A stretch of 64,000 bases of DNA from Actinocrispum wychmicini. GTDB taxonomy: Bacteria; Actinomycetota; Actinomycetes; Mycobacteriales; Pseudonocardiaceae. The DNA is taken from the NCBI RefSeq assembly GCF_004345645.1, contig NZ_SLWS01000011.1:124001-188000 (forward strand), read 5' to 3'. The notes beneath the pieces are model-generated. The model saw only the letters and a list, made by a program, of their open reading frames with translations. It was not told the DNA's origin and searched no databases. Shown in pieces: positions 46,483 through 55,465 of this stretch; positions within the stretch are counted from its first letter, which is position 1; the number at the start of each line of letters is the position of its first letter. Position numbers and translations under genes: made by a program.

Positions 46483-49400
46483 CGGCGGCGGCCTTCCAGG
46501 CGTTCGTCCAGGAGCCAGTCGTAGAGGTCGGCCAGGTTGTCCTGGATCGGCAGGTTCACGCCCCGGAACGGCAGGCGCAGTGCGTTGGGGAAGGTCTCGG
46601 CCCAGAACTCGCGCATGGCGTTCAGCCGGGTACGCCCGCTGGTTCCGGTCCGGTCGGCGAGGGCACCGTCGATCTCCGCGAGCTGCGTCGCCGGCAGCTT
46701 CATCACGCGCTCGAACATGGGCGAGGGCCATCTCGGGATCCGGTCAACGCCGTCAGGGACGCCGCTGATCAGCTGCGCGCACAGGTCCCTGCGGATCTGC
46801 TCGTCGTCGGTGAGCACCCATTCCTCGTACGCGGCGAGCACGCTCGCCCAACTGGACAGCCGCCCGTACGGACGCAACTGAAGCCGCATGTTGATGGCGG
46901 CCGAGGACACGCCGACGGCGATCGCACCCGGCGAGTCGTGGTCGTCGTCGGCAGCGATGTGCACCTGGTCGTTCCAGACGGCACACAGCAGGTGGTGCAG
47001 GATGCGCTCGCGGTGTTCGCCGGTGGTGGCCAGGTAGCCGAAGTCGTGTCCGAGGCGCTGGCGCCAGCGCAGGAAATCCTGTTGCTGCTCGTTGCGCAGC
47101 GCGTCGGACCAGTGCTTGAGCACCTCCCTGACCTCGGGCACCTCGGTCAGGCCCATTGAGCTGCGGAACAGCACGACGGCGATGGTCTCGGCGGTGATCG
47201 GCCGGAACTCGACGATCGTGTCCGCGGCCCGGGGCAGTTTGACCACCTGCTCCAGATACCGCTCGAGCTCGACGTCCTTGGTCGCCGCCGGGTAGGAGAA
47301 CAGGATGCGCAACCGGCCGGTGCCGCTGGGGGCGAACCCACCGGGCACGAGGCCGGCGAGCTTCTCCCTGAACTGGGCGACGTCGTGGTCGGCGACCAGC
47401 CCGTTGGCCCGGCCGGCCGCCGCGGCCAGCAGGTCCTGCATGGGCGGCAGCAACGGCCGTTGTTCGCCGTCCCGGTGGTGGAACAGGATCTTCACCGCAC
47501 GCTTGATCCGGTCACGCACGAAACCGACGGCCGCGGCGGGGTTACGGCCGGCGATCATCGCCTCCCACGCCTGTCGCCAGCCCTCGCCGCCGAGAATCAC
47601 CGTCACCAGGTCACCGGCGGTCGCGGTCGACCGGACCCGGCCCTGGGCCAGGAAGTAGTCCACGAACCGGCGAATCACCTCGTAGTAGAACTGGTCGAGA
47701 TCACCCTGCCGGGACAGCAGGTAGGTCACGCCTACGCGGTGCTGGTACAGCTCCTTGGACCGGGCCCGGAACCGCCGCTCGTCGTCCCGCGCGTGCTCAC
47801 GGAACGCGCCGACCAGCGAGGTCACGTCGTTGCTCAGGCTCTGCAGCTTGCTGTCCCAGCGCACGGAGTGGACAGCCCACGCCGCGTGCCACGCGCGCTT
47901 GGCGCGCCACTCGTACCACTTGTCCTGGGTCCGGAGCGCCTCGGTCACCTTGGGGTCGCCCCACTTGGCACGACGGAAGACCCGGTCGCTGATGCCGCCG
48001 GGGTTCGGCGGGTTGAGGGTCAGACCCGCGGGCGCGGCCGGCTCACCCCGGCGGGACGCGACGATCTTGACGAACCCGAGTTGGGTCGGGTCGTCACCGG
48101 ATCCGGCCTCGCCCTGCAACACGCGGTGCAGCCGGAACGGATCGACGTCGGCCAGCAGCGCACGGACCGCCCTGTGCGGGTCGAAGTCCTGGACCAGCTC
48201 CGGCACCTGGGTGACCAGGTTCTGCTCGAGCAGCCGCAACGCCGACTCCATCCGCCGCGCCCTGGTCGCGAGGGTGTTGATGATGTTGTCCGCCTTCTTC
48301 TGCGCCGGCGCCGGGTCCTTGATCGGCAACGGCGCACGCAGCCGCAACGGATCCAGGTTGGACTCGGTGAAGAACCTGTCCACCGGCTCGGTGTTGTCCT
48401 CGGCCCGCCCGGCGGAGGTCGTGGCCAGCTCGGTGACGGCGTGCGCGAGCAGGCGAGAGCTGATGATGTCGGCGATGTCGTCCACCGGAACTGTCATGGA
48501 CGCCACCGAACCGGTGGACACGCCGCAGTTGCCGATTCCGGTCGGGGCGGGAGCTTCGCGTTCGACCGCGCTGTTGATGAAGCTGTCCGCGAAGGACATG
48601 TACGCGCGCTGGTCGCCGTAGCGCATCGGGGCGTTGTCGTTCTCGCCGCCGAGGTCGGTCCCGATCAGCGAAAGCATCAGCGACACCACCGACCGGTGCA
48701 GGTCCTCGCGCCGCACCCCGGAGCCCATACTGAACAGGAACCCGGTCTGCACGGTCGCGGCGCGCAGCCGGATCTCGGCCCGGTCCGGGTAACGGACGGA
48801 CAGCGTGCCGCTGACCCCGGCCGCGTCCAGGTCCGTTCCGGCGACCTGGGCGTTCTGGTCGTCCACCAGCCGGAAGAGGTCGAGCAGGGCCCGGCCGGCG
48901 TTCAGCCGGGCCGCCCGCCCGCCACCCAGGCCGTCCTCGAACGCCGACGGCATCAGCACCAGCGGGAAGATCCGGATCCGGTAGTTGTTGCGGGCGAACG
49001 CGTCGCCGATCAGGTGCAGGTAGTCGTAGAACAGGCCACTGCCGGTGCCGCCGGCCACCGAGAACGCGACGAACACGTCACAGGCCATCTGACGGTTGCC
49101 ACCGCCGAGCACGGCGAGCTCGCCCAGCGAGTTGTTGATGTTGCCGATCGCTCGCAGCAGCGGCCCCTGTGCCGGCGCAAGGCCGGCCCGGAAGGTCTCG
49201 AACAGGGCGGCCCGGCCGATCGTGGGCAGTTGTCCGGCCCCACGGGACAGCGGCCCGATCCGTGGCTCGCCGACCGGCGGCGGCAGCCACCCGTCCACAT
49301 ACGGGGCGGCGGACAGCCGCAGGCTCCTGGCCACCTCCGGGTACGTGTCGTACTGCGGCACGAGGTCGCGGACCATGTGCATGGTGCGTTCGGCGGCGGC

Positions 49401-49649
49401 CAGGTTCGACGCGTCCGGCACGATCCGCCGTTCGAGGTTGCCCAGTTCGTCCTCGCTCATGTCCGCGTAGACGAACTGCAGGCACGACGGCAGCTGGTAG
49501 GGCAGGAAGTTCTTGCCCTGCATGACTGCCTGCAGCGCGGTGCCGTCCGGGCCGCAGAGCTCCTCACGCAGCCGTCGTTCCAGCTCGGCGCCGACCCGGC
49601 ATCCGGTGCCACCGAGGCCGACGAACAGCATCGGCTGGTAGATCTGCAT
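46479..49649 (-). CDS. Tubulin-like GTPase (Tubulin_2 type), 1056 aa
   Basis: ATG 49649 has GGAAGGAC upstream. The first strand carries GLGGTG (11-16), and the tubulin/FtsZ signature loop GGTGSG lies in FSVAGGTGSGLFYDYLH near 201-209, so the N-terminal about 450 residues have the tubulin/FtsZ nucleotide-binding fold. The remaining 600 residues are helical and unlike FtsZ or TubZ. It is far longer than FtsZ (about 400), as in the large tubulin-like proteins of actinobacterial GTPase gene clusters. Whether it polymerises is unknown. It follows the vWA gene by 26 bases and is coupled to the next gene. Confidence 0.82.
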   Translation of the reverse strand: MQIYQPMLFVGLGGTGCRVGAELERRLREELCGPDGTALQAVMQGKNFLPYQLPSCLQFVYADMSEDELGNLERRIVPDASNLAAAERTMHMVRDLVPQYDTYPEVARSLRLSAAPYVDGWLPPPVGEPRIGPLSRGAGQLPTIGRAALFETFRAGLAPAQGPLLRAIGNINNSLGELAVLGGGNRQMACDVFVAFSVAGGTGSGLFYDYLHLIGDAFARNNYRIRIFPLVLMPSAFEDGLGGGRAARLNAGRALLDLFRLVDDQNAQVAGTDLDAAGVSGTLSVRYPDRAEIRLRAATVQTGFLFSMGSGVRREDLHRSVVSLMLSLIGTDLGGENDNAPMRYGDQRAYMSFADSFINSAVEREAPAPTGIGNCGVSTGSVASMTVPVDDIADIISSRLLAHAVTELATTSAGRAEDNTEPVDRFFTESNLDPLRLRAPLPIKDPAPAQKKADNIINTLATRARRMESALRLLEQNLVTQVPELVQDFDPHRAVRALLADVDPFRLHRVLQGEAGSGDDPTQLGFVKIVASRRGEPAAPAGLTLNPPNPGGISDRVFRRAKWGDPKVTEALRTQDKWYEWRAKRAWHAAWAVHSVRWDSKLQSLSNDVTSLVGAFREHARDDERRFRARSKELYQHRVGVTYLLSRQGDLDQFYYEVIRRFVDYFLAQGRVRSTATAGDLVTVILGGEGWRQAWEAMIAGRNPAAAVGFVRDRIKRAVKILFHHRDGEQRPLLPPMQDLLAAAAGRANGLVADHDVAQFREKLAGLVPGGFAPSGTGRLRILFSYPAATKDVELERYLEQVVKLPRAADTIVEFRPITAETIAVVLFRSSMGLTEVPEVREVLKHWSDALRNEQQQDFLRWRQRLGHDFGYLATTGEHRERILHHLLCAVWNDQVHIAADDDHDSPGAIAVGVSSAAINMRLQLRPYGRLSSWASVLAAYEEWVLTDDEQIRRDLCAQLISGVPDGVDRIPRWPSPMFERVMKLPATQLAEIDGALADRTGTSGRTRLNAMREFWAETFPNALRLPFRGVNLPIQDNLADLYDWLLDERLEGRRR

Positions 49650-49675
49650 TGGGGATGTCCTTCCGTGGTGTGGCG

Positions 49676-51880
49676 CTAGGAGTTCGGCGGTACTGGATCG
49701 GGTGACTCGTCGTGTCCGGGCTCGGCGAAGGCGGGTACCGCGGTGGCACGCTCGTCGTGCACCTCGATCTCCAGTTCCGACGCGATCGGCACGCGGCTGC
49801 CGACCAGCAGCTCACTCCGTCCGATGTGGACTCCGAGCACGGTCAGCCGCCCGCCGACGCGTCTCAGCTCGTACCTGTCCGGATCCGCCCGGGACACCGG
49901 CTCGTCGAGGTACGGTGGGGTGTTCTCGCCCGTTCGCACCGCGAAGGAAAAGCTGGTGGCGGCCTTCTCCGGCGCCGCGATGTCACCGCGCGGCCGTCCG
50001 TTCTCGTACAGGTACACCGCGAGACCACGCACGTCCCTTGCCCGCCGGTAGGAACGCCGCGCCAGCCAGAGCACGGCCGCCAGGGCCAGTGCGGTGGGAA
50101 CGGCGACGTAGAGCCACACCGGCGGCGGGTAGTCGACGTCGACGGTGAACGGGTACAGGGTCAACACCTGGCTGTCGTCCGCGTCCTGGACGACCTTGAG
50201 CACCATCGTGTTCGGACCGCGGCCGGTGTCCGGCGCGAACAGCAGCCGGAAGGCGAAGTCGGTGTTGCCTGTGGGTGGGACGTCCAGGATGGTGTCCTCG
50301 CCGGGAACGCTGACTTTCGTGCCCGGCCCCGGATCGGTGACCTGCAGGCGCAACTTCACGGCTCGCCCGAGTGCGCTGGTGACGGTCACCGTCCCTTGGA
50401 CGGCCTTGCCCGGTTCGACCGTTGTCGCGGCGTCGACCTTGATCTGCGCTCGCACCTGAGTCTGGCTGGTGCTCAGTGCGGCGTCGTACGTCCGCGTGTC
50501 CCCGCTGACCCCGACGCCGGTGACCGTACCGGTGAACTGGACCGACGCGCCCGTCGCCGGCGCCTGGGCCACACCGGTGTAGATACCGTCCCCGGCCTGC
50601 CGGTCCGGCTGTCTGCCGTCGTCGGCGACGGCCACCGGAGCACCCGCCATGGTGACCGTGAAGTCCAATGTAGACAGTTGGTCGGTGACGACCTGGTTGC
50701 GAGTCTGGAGTTTCAGTGACACGGTGACCGTCTGACCGGGCTGCGGCGACGGTGGATCGACGGTCAGGACCGCGCGTACCGCTCCCTGCCAGATCACCAC
50801 CGCGGTCACGTCGACCGCCGTCATGGCGGGGAAGGATGTCAACGTGACGGTCCACTTGCCGGGCGTCGGATTGACGATCCGCAGTGCCTCGACCGGCCCG
50901 TTCTGTCCGCTGCCCTGGAACGTGGATCCGTCCCGGGCGCCGGACTTCGGCACCTCGACGCCGTGCGGATCCTTGAAGCTGACCGCGATTCCAGGATCGT
51001 GCTTCACGACCACGATGGAGCCGTCGGTGGCGATCGACGGAATGTCCACCGTCATGGACTCGGTGCTGCCCGGGCTGAGCCTCCGCTGTTGCAGGTCACT
51101 CGTGCCGGCGCATCTGGCCGCGCTGTAGGCGCGCAGCAACTGCTGGTCGACGTCGGCCGCGGAACTCACCACGACCGCGGCGGGTTTCGGCGCCTTCGGG
51201 CCGCACGCTCCGGCGAAACCGCCCTCTGCGAACCGGTCGAGAGCGGCCTTGTTGACGGTACCGAACCCCAGCGGCCACACCTGTGTCTGAGCCGCGCGAG
51301 CCCGGTTGAGCGTGTCGTCGACGACCGTCCACGCGGCGGCGTTGCGCTGGTTGCCCACGTTGTCGGGGCCGTACGCGGGGCTGCCGCTCACATCCAACTC
51401 GCCGTCGGTGAGGAGGAAGATCATCCGTGGCCCGTCGGGCTTCGCGTCTCCCATGTAGCTCATCGCCTGCCGCAGCGCGGCGGCGTGATCGGTGCCCTGT
51501 CCCTGGCCGGGTCCACGTTTGCGCAGGTTTCCGGTGCAGTCGGCCAGGCGCTGCTGATCCTCGGCCGTCGTCACCGTGACCGGCGGGCACACGACGTCGA
51601 CGGCGGACTGGCCAGGGCCGTCACTGCTGCCGAAACCCACTACCGAAATCGTCGAGCGTGGCGCGTACTCGCCCAACGCGATCGTCGCGGCGGCTTCCCG
51701 TTCGCGTACCAGGTCGGCGTTGCTGATGCTGCCGGATTCGTCAACGAGAATGACGATCGTCGCCGGGCGGACGACCGGTGGCGGCTCCTGGTACGCCTTG
51801 GCCGCCCACGGACCCGCGCACATCACCAGTGTCGCTGCCAAAGGCGTGAGAAACCCGGAAAGACGGACGTTCACCGGCAT
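49676..51880 (-). CDS. Membrane protein with extracellular vWA and Ig-like region
   Basis: 734 residues; ATG 51880 opens a signal sequence (LSGFLTPLAATLVMCAGPWA). Further upstream in-frame ATGs (to 51976) lack a signal-like start. A complete MIDAS is present (D47, S49, S51 in LVDESGSIS; LLTDGE later), so the vWA domain at about 40-250 should bind metal and ligand. Beta-sandwich domains follow (about 280-580), then one TM helix at about 586-606 and a cytoplasmic beta-rich tail. It is the first gene of the minus-strand operon and is a natural outside sensor or adhesion subunit. Confidence 0.85.
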   Translation of the reverse strand: MPVNVRLSGFLTPLAATLVMCAGPWAAKAYQEPPPVVRPATIVILVDESGSISNADLVREREAAATIALGEYAPRSTISVVGFGSSDGPGQSAVDVVCPPVTVTTAEDQQRLADCTGNLRKRGPGQGQGTDHAAALRQAMSYMGDAKPDGPRMIFLLTDGELDVSGSPAYGPDNVGNQRNAAAWTVVDDTLNRARAAQTQVWPLGFGTVNKAALDRFAEGGFAGACGPKAPKPAAVVVSSAADVDQQLLRAYSAARCAGTSDLQQRRLSPGSTESMTVDIPSIATDGSIVVVKHDPGIAVSFKDPHGVEVPKSGARDGSTFQGSGQNGPVEALRIVNPTPGKWTVTLTSFPAMTAVDVTAVVIWQGAVRAVLTVDPPSPQPGQTVTVSLKLQTRNQVVTDQLSTLDFTVTMAGAPVAVADDGRQPDRQAGDGIYTGVAQAPATGASVQFTGTVTGVGVSGDTRTYDAALSTSQTQVRAQIKVDAATTVEPGKAVQGTVTVTSALGRAVKLRLQVTDPGPGTKVSVPGEDTILDVPPTGNTDFAFRLLFAPDTGRGPNTMVLKVVQDADDSQVLTLYPFTVDVDYPPPVWLYVAVPTALALAAVLWLARRSYRRARDVRGLAVYLYENGRPRGDIAAPEKAATSFSFAVRTGENTPPYLDEPVSRADPDRYELRRVGGRLTVLGVHIGRSELLVGSRVPIASELEIEVHDERATAVPAFAEPGHDESPDPVPPNS

Positions 51881-52265
51881 CCACTCCACACTTTTGTCAG
51901 CCCCGTAGGAAGCGCCCTGGCAAAGGGACGTCATCTGCCCGTGCATCGAGCACTGGTGGAATCGTGTTACGGCCATTCGCCAACGTATACCGAGCCTGAA
52001 TCAACGGGATCGAGGTACACCATTGGAGTGACCTGGAAAGATCAAAAGGTTCGACGGGTAACGTATGTCACGACGCAGACGAAGTGTATGCTCTCGTGTC
52101 CTGTGAAACGACTCCCAGCAGCGGAAAGTGTGCATTCGATCGACGTGCGTGAGCGCACCCGAACCATCCGTGACACAGTCGCAACCAATTCGCCGCACGG
52201 CGAAGCTCAACACGACGCCCGCCGATCGAGAACATTGTCAACGCACCTACCGCCCTGGAGGGTTA
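51881..52265. promoter_or_regulatory. Divergent intergenic region between the vWA operon and the SLOG gene
   Basis: 385 bases, clearly less GC-rich than its surroundings, flanked by divergent starts. It must hold promoters for both the minus-strand island and the SLOG gene. The right end has GGAGGG just before ATG 52266. I could not settle a -35/-10 pair for either direction. Confidence 0.5.
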
Positions 52266-52748
52266 ATGTTGAAGATCGGCGTGACCGGCCATCGGCTGCT
52301 CACCGAAAAGATCGCCGCATACGCGGACCAGTGGATCACCGGCTTCCTGAGTGGTCGCGACACTGACATCATCGGGATGACCAGCCTGGCTGATGGTGCG
52401 GATCAATTGTTCGCGCGGGCGGTGTTACAGCGCGGTGGCACATTGCAGGCGGTCATCCCGGCCAGGGACTATGCCGGGACGATCATTGACCGGGCCTCGT
52501 ACTATGACTTGATCGCAGCCGCGACCACGGTCACTGAACTCGACTACGACCATGCGTTGCCGACGGCATACATGGCGGCGGGCAAGTATATCGTCGACAA
52601 TTCCGACGTAGTGGTGGCGATCTGGGACGGTAACCCCGGCCGCGGTCCCGGTGGTACGGCGGACGCGGTCGCATACGCCCGCCAGGTCGGTCGCCAGGTC
52701 CACGTCTGCTGGCCGCCAGGTGTCGCCCGACCGACGTATCCGCGGTAG
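52266..52748 (+). CDS. SLOG-fold nucleotide-sensor-like protein, possibly the N-terminus of a broken SLOG-STAND gene
   Basis: 160 residues from ATG 52266, with GGAGGG upstream; the frame upstream of it is unlikely to be coding. The Rossmann-like SLOG pattern is present: KIGVTGHRLLTE, GMTSLADGADQLFARA, VVVAIWDGN and GPGGTADAVAYARQVGR. SLOG domains bind nucleotide-derived ligands in defence systems. The stop falls right after a segment (HVCWPPGVARP) that in longer actinobacterial proteins leads into a STAND NTPase, and a STAND fragment does follow out of frame. It may be a truncated but still folded sensor. Confidence 0.65.
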   Translation: MLKIGVTGHRLLTEKIAAYADQWITGFLSGRDTDIIGMTSLADGADQLFARAVLQRGGTLQAVIPARDYAGTIIDRASYYDLIAAATTVTELDYDHALPTAYMAAGKYIVDNSDVVVAIWDGNPGRGPGGTADAVAYARQVGRQVHVCWPPGVARPTYPR

Positions 52749-52755
52749 ATATGGC

Positions 52756-52972
52756 CCCTCCGGCGTTGCCGTGCCACGGTTCGCGTCTCCGAAAGGCGGG
52801 TACTGGGACGGCGGCTTTGATTCCACGGTGAGGATTCGCGTCGCCGCCGATGTGACCGGTCTCCAGGAAGCCGACCCTCAGTTGGGTGCGCGACGCTTGA
52901 TGGAGTGGTTGGCCAGCACGCCGGCTGATTGTTCTCGACGATGTGCGGAATCCAGGTGATCTGCGCGAGTAG
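52756..52972 (+). pseudogene. STAND NTPase fragment
   Basis: One frame encodes AADVTGLQEADPQLGARRLM and EWLASTPAD; another, from 52928, continues with IVLDDVRNPGDLRE and stops at 52970-52972. Joined, these read as the region around Walker B of actinobacterial STAND NTPases (...ARRLLEWLA.TP..WLVVLDDLRNP.DLRE). The P-loop and everything downstream are missing. Probably the decayed middle of the SLOG-STAND-TPR gene that begins at 52266. Confidence 0.7.
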
Positions 52973-53047
52973 CGTTGCTGGCCCGGTCTGCGATGAACAC
53001 AGCGTGCTGGCCGGCGCACCCGTTCCGAAGAGAGAAAGGGTTCGACG

Positions 53048-53248
53048 ATGAACAGATTCTTGTCCACTGCGCTCGCCGTGGCGTCCGCCGGTGTGCTGAT
53101 GGCCTTCCTCGCTGTACCTGCGGCCGCTGCTCCAGCGATGGCGCAACGTGCCGCGACCACCGTCGCTGGCCCGGCTGCGGTCGGCGGTGGGGGAGCAGGC
53201 GACAACCACCTCGACTGCGGCGGTGGTGGCGGATCAGGCGACAACTGA
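53048..53248 (+). CDS. Small secreted glycine-rich peptide (66 aa)
   Basis: ATG 53048 is preceded by AGAAAGGG. A good signal peptide (MNRFLSTALAVASAGVLMAF through an Ala-rich cleavage zone near residue 28) is followed by about 38 residues ending in two similar Gly-rich units, GGGGAGDN and GGGGGSGDN, separated by HLDC. The mature peptide has one Cys. No family recognised; it may be a surface or signalling peptide. It stands between two dead STAND fragments. Confidence 0.6.
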   Translation: MNRFLSTALAVASAGVLMAFLAVPAAAAPAMAQRAATTVAGPAAVGGGGAGDNHLDCGGGGGSGDN

Positions 53249-53293
53249 CCTACGCACCGGCAGCGGCGTTCGGTCGGTCGCAGGCTTGCCCCT

Positions 53294-53455
53294 TAGAACG
53301 CTTGTTTCTCGAGTGCTGAGCTCGCTGCGCGTGGTGCTCGCCCACTGGGCGGCCTGGGTGATGCGGCTGCCGCGATACAGGGGCGCCGGCTCCTGGTCGA
53401 GGTTGGCCCAGGTGCCGGCTGCCTCGGTGAGTTGGTGGTGGATGCGCACGGCCCG
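53294..53455 (-). pseudogene. nSTAND1-type (WD40-associated) NTPase fragment
   Basis: The minus strand reads VRIHHQLTEAAGTWANLDQE then PAPLYRGSRITQAAQWAS and ELSTRE, matching the region after the ATPase of nSTAND1 proteins (RLHHRLT.AA..W...D...LYRG.RL..A......L...E..FL). Neither the ATPase nor the WD40 part is present nearby. A second, opposite-strand STAND remnant within 350 bases of the first. Confidence 0.6.
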
Positions 53456-53544
53456 GCGTTGAGCACCTCGATCTTCGTGTTGGCGCCTTTGTCGAGTCGG
53501 CGAGCCGAAGTGCGCGACCGCGTCGTTCCGGTAGGCGGCTCGGG

Positions 53545-53847
53545 TCACACGGGCCGGTGTCCTGCGGTGGAGTCGATGGCCGCCTGTACCGCTTCCAACA
53601 GCGCGACCAGGCCTTGGGCCTGTTCCCATTCCGCGGCCGTGTAGTTCCAGATGTGTCTCGTGCCCGGGACTTCCGGCCGGCCATGCGCAATCTCCACGGT
53701 CCGCTTCCCCTTCCGGTCGGGGCCGGTGACGCGTAGGTGCAGGTGCCGTATGTGGAAGCGGAGAGCGTGACCGCCGAAGATCTCCAGTATCCGACCGTCG
53801 AACGAGTAGAACTCTCTGCCGACCGTGGTCGTGATCTCGTCGTTCAT
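53545..53847 (-). CDS. Small hypothetical protein (100 aa)
   Basis: From ATG 53847. Beta-rich first half (REFYSFDGRILEIFGGHALR, FHIRHLHLRV) then a helix (WEQAQGLVALLEAVQAAI). The pattern suggests a compact PH-like or similar domain; no family is recognised. Codon use looks like a real gene. Neighbouring sequence on both sides is decayed. Confidence 0.55.
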   Translation of the reverse strand: MNDEITTTVGREFYSFDGRILEIFGGHALRFHIRHLHLRVTGPDRKGKRTVEIAHGRPEVPGTRHIWNYTAAEWEQAQGLVALLEAVQAAIDSTAGHRPV

Positions 53848-54464
53848 GGGTGAACCCTATGCACGTTGATCAGTCGGTGCCAGGTCCCTGTCGCGCACCA
53901 CTTCCATCACCGCCCCTGCCACCGCGCGCATGATGATCGGACACCTCGGCTGGCCGAAAAGTCCTCCTCGGCGAGGACTCCGTTCCGGTAGACCCTGGTC
54001 CGTGACAGGGCACCCCTTCTGATCGCTTGTCCGGGACATACCCCCACGCCGGCCAGGCAAACAAAGCCGACACCGCGGCTCTGTCCGTGTCTTGGTCCTC
54101 TCACGCTGCCGGTATCGTGTCCAACAGGTCGGCGACCTCGGCGAGGTCGCGGTACGGCCGGGCCAGCAACGGCAGGTGGCGCAACCGTTCGCAGGTGCCG
54201 ACGTCCGCGCCGAACAGGTCGGCGCTGGTAATGATTCCCAGCGCTGCGCGGGAAAGCTGACCTCGCGGAGGACACGACGCAGGATATGGCGAGTTCACGC
54301 GTGACCGGTCTGACATCGGCGGATGTGGCAGATGCCGTGCCTGGTTGCGGGCGTGACCACGGCTTCGCCGAGTTCGCGTAGTCGAATCGGGGAGTACGAG
54401 GATCGGAGTCCACACGCGACGGCCGGTCCTGTATCGTGAACGTAGCGGCGGACCGAGCGGGCGA
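53848..54464. other. 617-bp stretch without an intact gene
   Basis: Only short open frames. On the minus strand 54101-54255 reads SRAALGIITSADLFGADVGT and ERLRHLPLLARPYRDLAE then DLLDTIPAA, which looks like the C-terminal end of a lost helical protein. No promoter, RNA or repeat was seen. Confidence 0.45.
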
Positions 54465-54965
54465 GTGTACACAGTAGACCTTCGAAGCGGGTGTCCTGCG
54501 TCGGGCGTCCTCGAGTTGCCGCATGACTTGCTCGACTTCGGCGAGGTGGACATCGCTGGACAGGTAAACGTCTTCGACCGCCAAGGGTCGGTTCGTTATC
54601 CATCGAAATACGACTGTTCGAGCGTACCGTCCGGCAACGAATACTCTCTCCTCGGCCTGAGCGTGCGTTGCTCGACGGGCCTGGAGGATGATGTCGGAGT
54701 GGAGCGCTTTCAGGACGACGACGCTGGCTATGAGCGGTGGTTGGCCGCTCATCCTGACCTGTTCGTGCTCAACACCGCCCGTCGACCCGCGCCGAATTAC
54801 CTGATGCTCCATCGGGCTACATGTCGCACGATCGCCGGTACTCCTGCACGCGGCAACCGGTGGACCGGCGATTACATCAAGTTTTGCGGCCGGCGAACCG
54901 AACTGGAGGAGTTCGCCCAGGCCCAAGTTGGCGGCACAGCCTTCCGCTGCCGCCTCTGCTTGTGA
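54465..54965 (+). CDS. Hypothetical protein; only the C-terminal 90 residues look conserved
   Basis: 166 codons from ATG 54465, or about 88 from GTG 54699. The convincing part starts near 54696: FQDDDAGYERWLAAHPDLF, VLNTARRP, YLMLHRATCRTI, WTGDYIKFCG and a final FRCRLC. This Cys/His-bearing module recurs in actinobacteria as the C-terminal part of diverse proteins (from memory). The first 78 codons look unlike coding sequence, so the gene may have lost its proper N-terminus. Confidence 0.5.
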   Translation: MYTVDLRSGCPASGVLELPHDLLDFGEVDIAGQVNVFDRQGSVRYPSKYDCSSVPSGNEYSLLGLSVRCSTGLEDDVGVERFQDDDAGYERWLAAHPDLFVLNTARRPAPNYLMLHRATCRTIAGTPARGNRWTGDYIKFCGRRTELEEFAQAQVGGTAFRCRLCL

Positions 54966-54996
54966 CTTTCTCCCACTGGAGGACAAGGACAGGCCG

Positions 54997-55200
54997 TTAC
55001 CGAACGCCGCGCAACTCGTCTGGAATTGCCGGCGGAGCTGTAAGTTGCATGGCGCGCTGATCGAAGAACAGGCGGGCGACGAGGTCGCCACGGGAGCTGG
55101 TGCCAGTCTTGGGGAAGATCGACTTCAGATGGTCCTGGACAGTGTAGGTCGACATCCGAAGCTGTTTGGTCATCAGGCAGGGAGCCCCAGAAATGTGTGG
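54997..55200 (-). pseudogene. LuxR-family regulator, C-terminal HTH remnant
   Basis: The minus strand encodes [20 protein letters not shown] then [13 protein letters not shown], the recognition-helix end of a LuxR/GerE domain (typical: [31 protein letters not shown]). The N-terminal part is missing and no start with a ribosome site is available. Confidence 0.7.
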
Positions 55201-55255
55201 ATAGTCGCGAGCACCTCGGTCGTAGCATGATCGACTACGCAATGGAGGTACTGCG

Positions 55256-55463
55256 ATGAGAACGTTGCACGTCGGATCGCGGGTGACCGATCTCGGGCAG
55301 TCGCTGGCGTTCTACCCGGCTATCGGCTACGAGGTGGTCGGTAGCGTGCCCGAGACGCCGATCGGGCAGCTGACCCGGTCGACCGTGGATCGAACTCGTC
55401 CAGTGGCCCGCGGGCCACACCGACGGCATCACCGACGTCGACTGGCCAGAGGAAGGGGAATGA
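55256..55463 (+). pseudogene. VOC/glyoxalase-family protein with internal deletion
   Basis: ATG 55256 opens the usual N-terminus ([20 protein letters not shown]). After about 40 codons the frame shifts, and IELVQWPAGHTDGITDVDWP, the family's C-terminal end, follows directly, stopping at 55461-55463. About 60-80 central residues with the metal ligands are lost. Confidence 0.75.
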
Positions 55464-55465
55464 GG

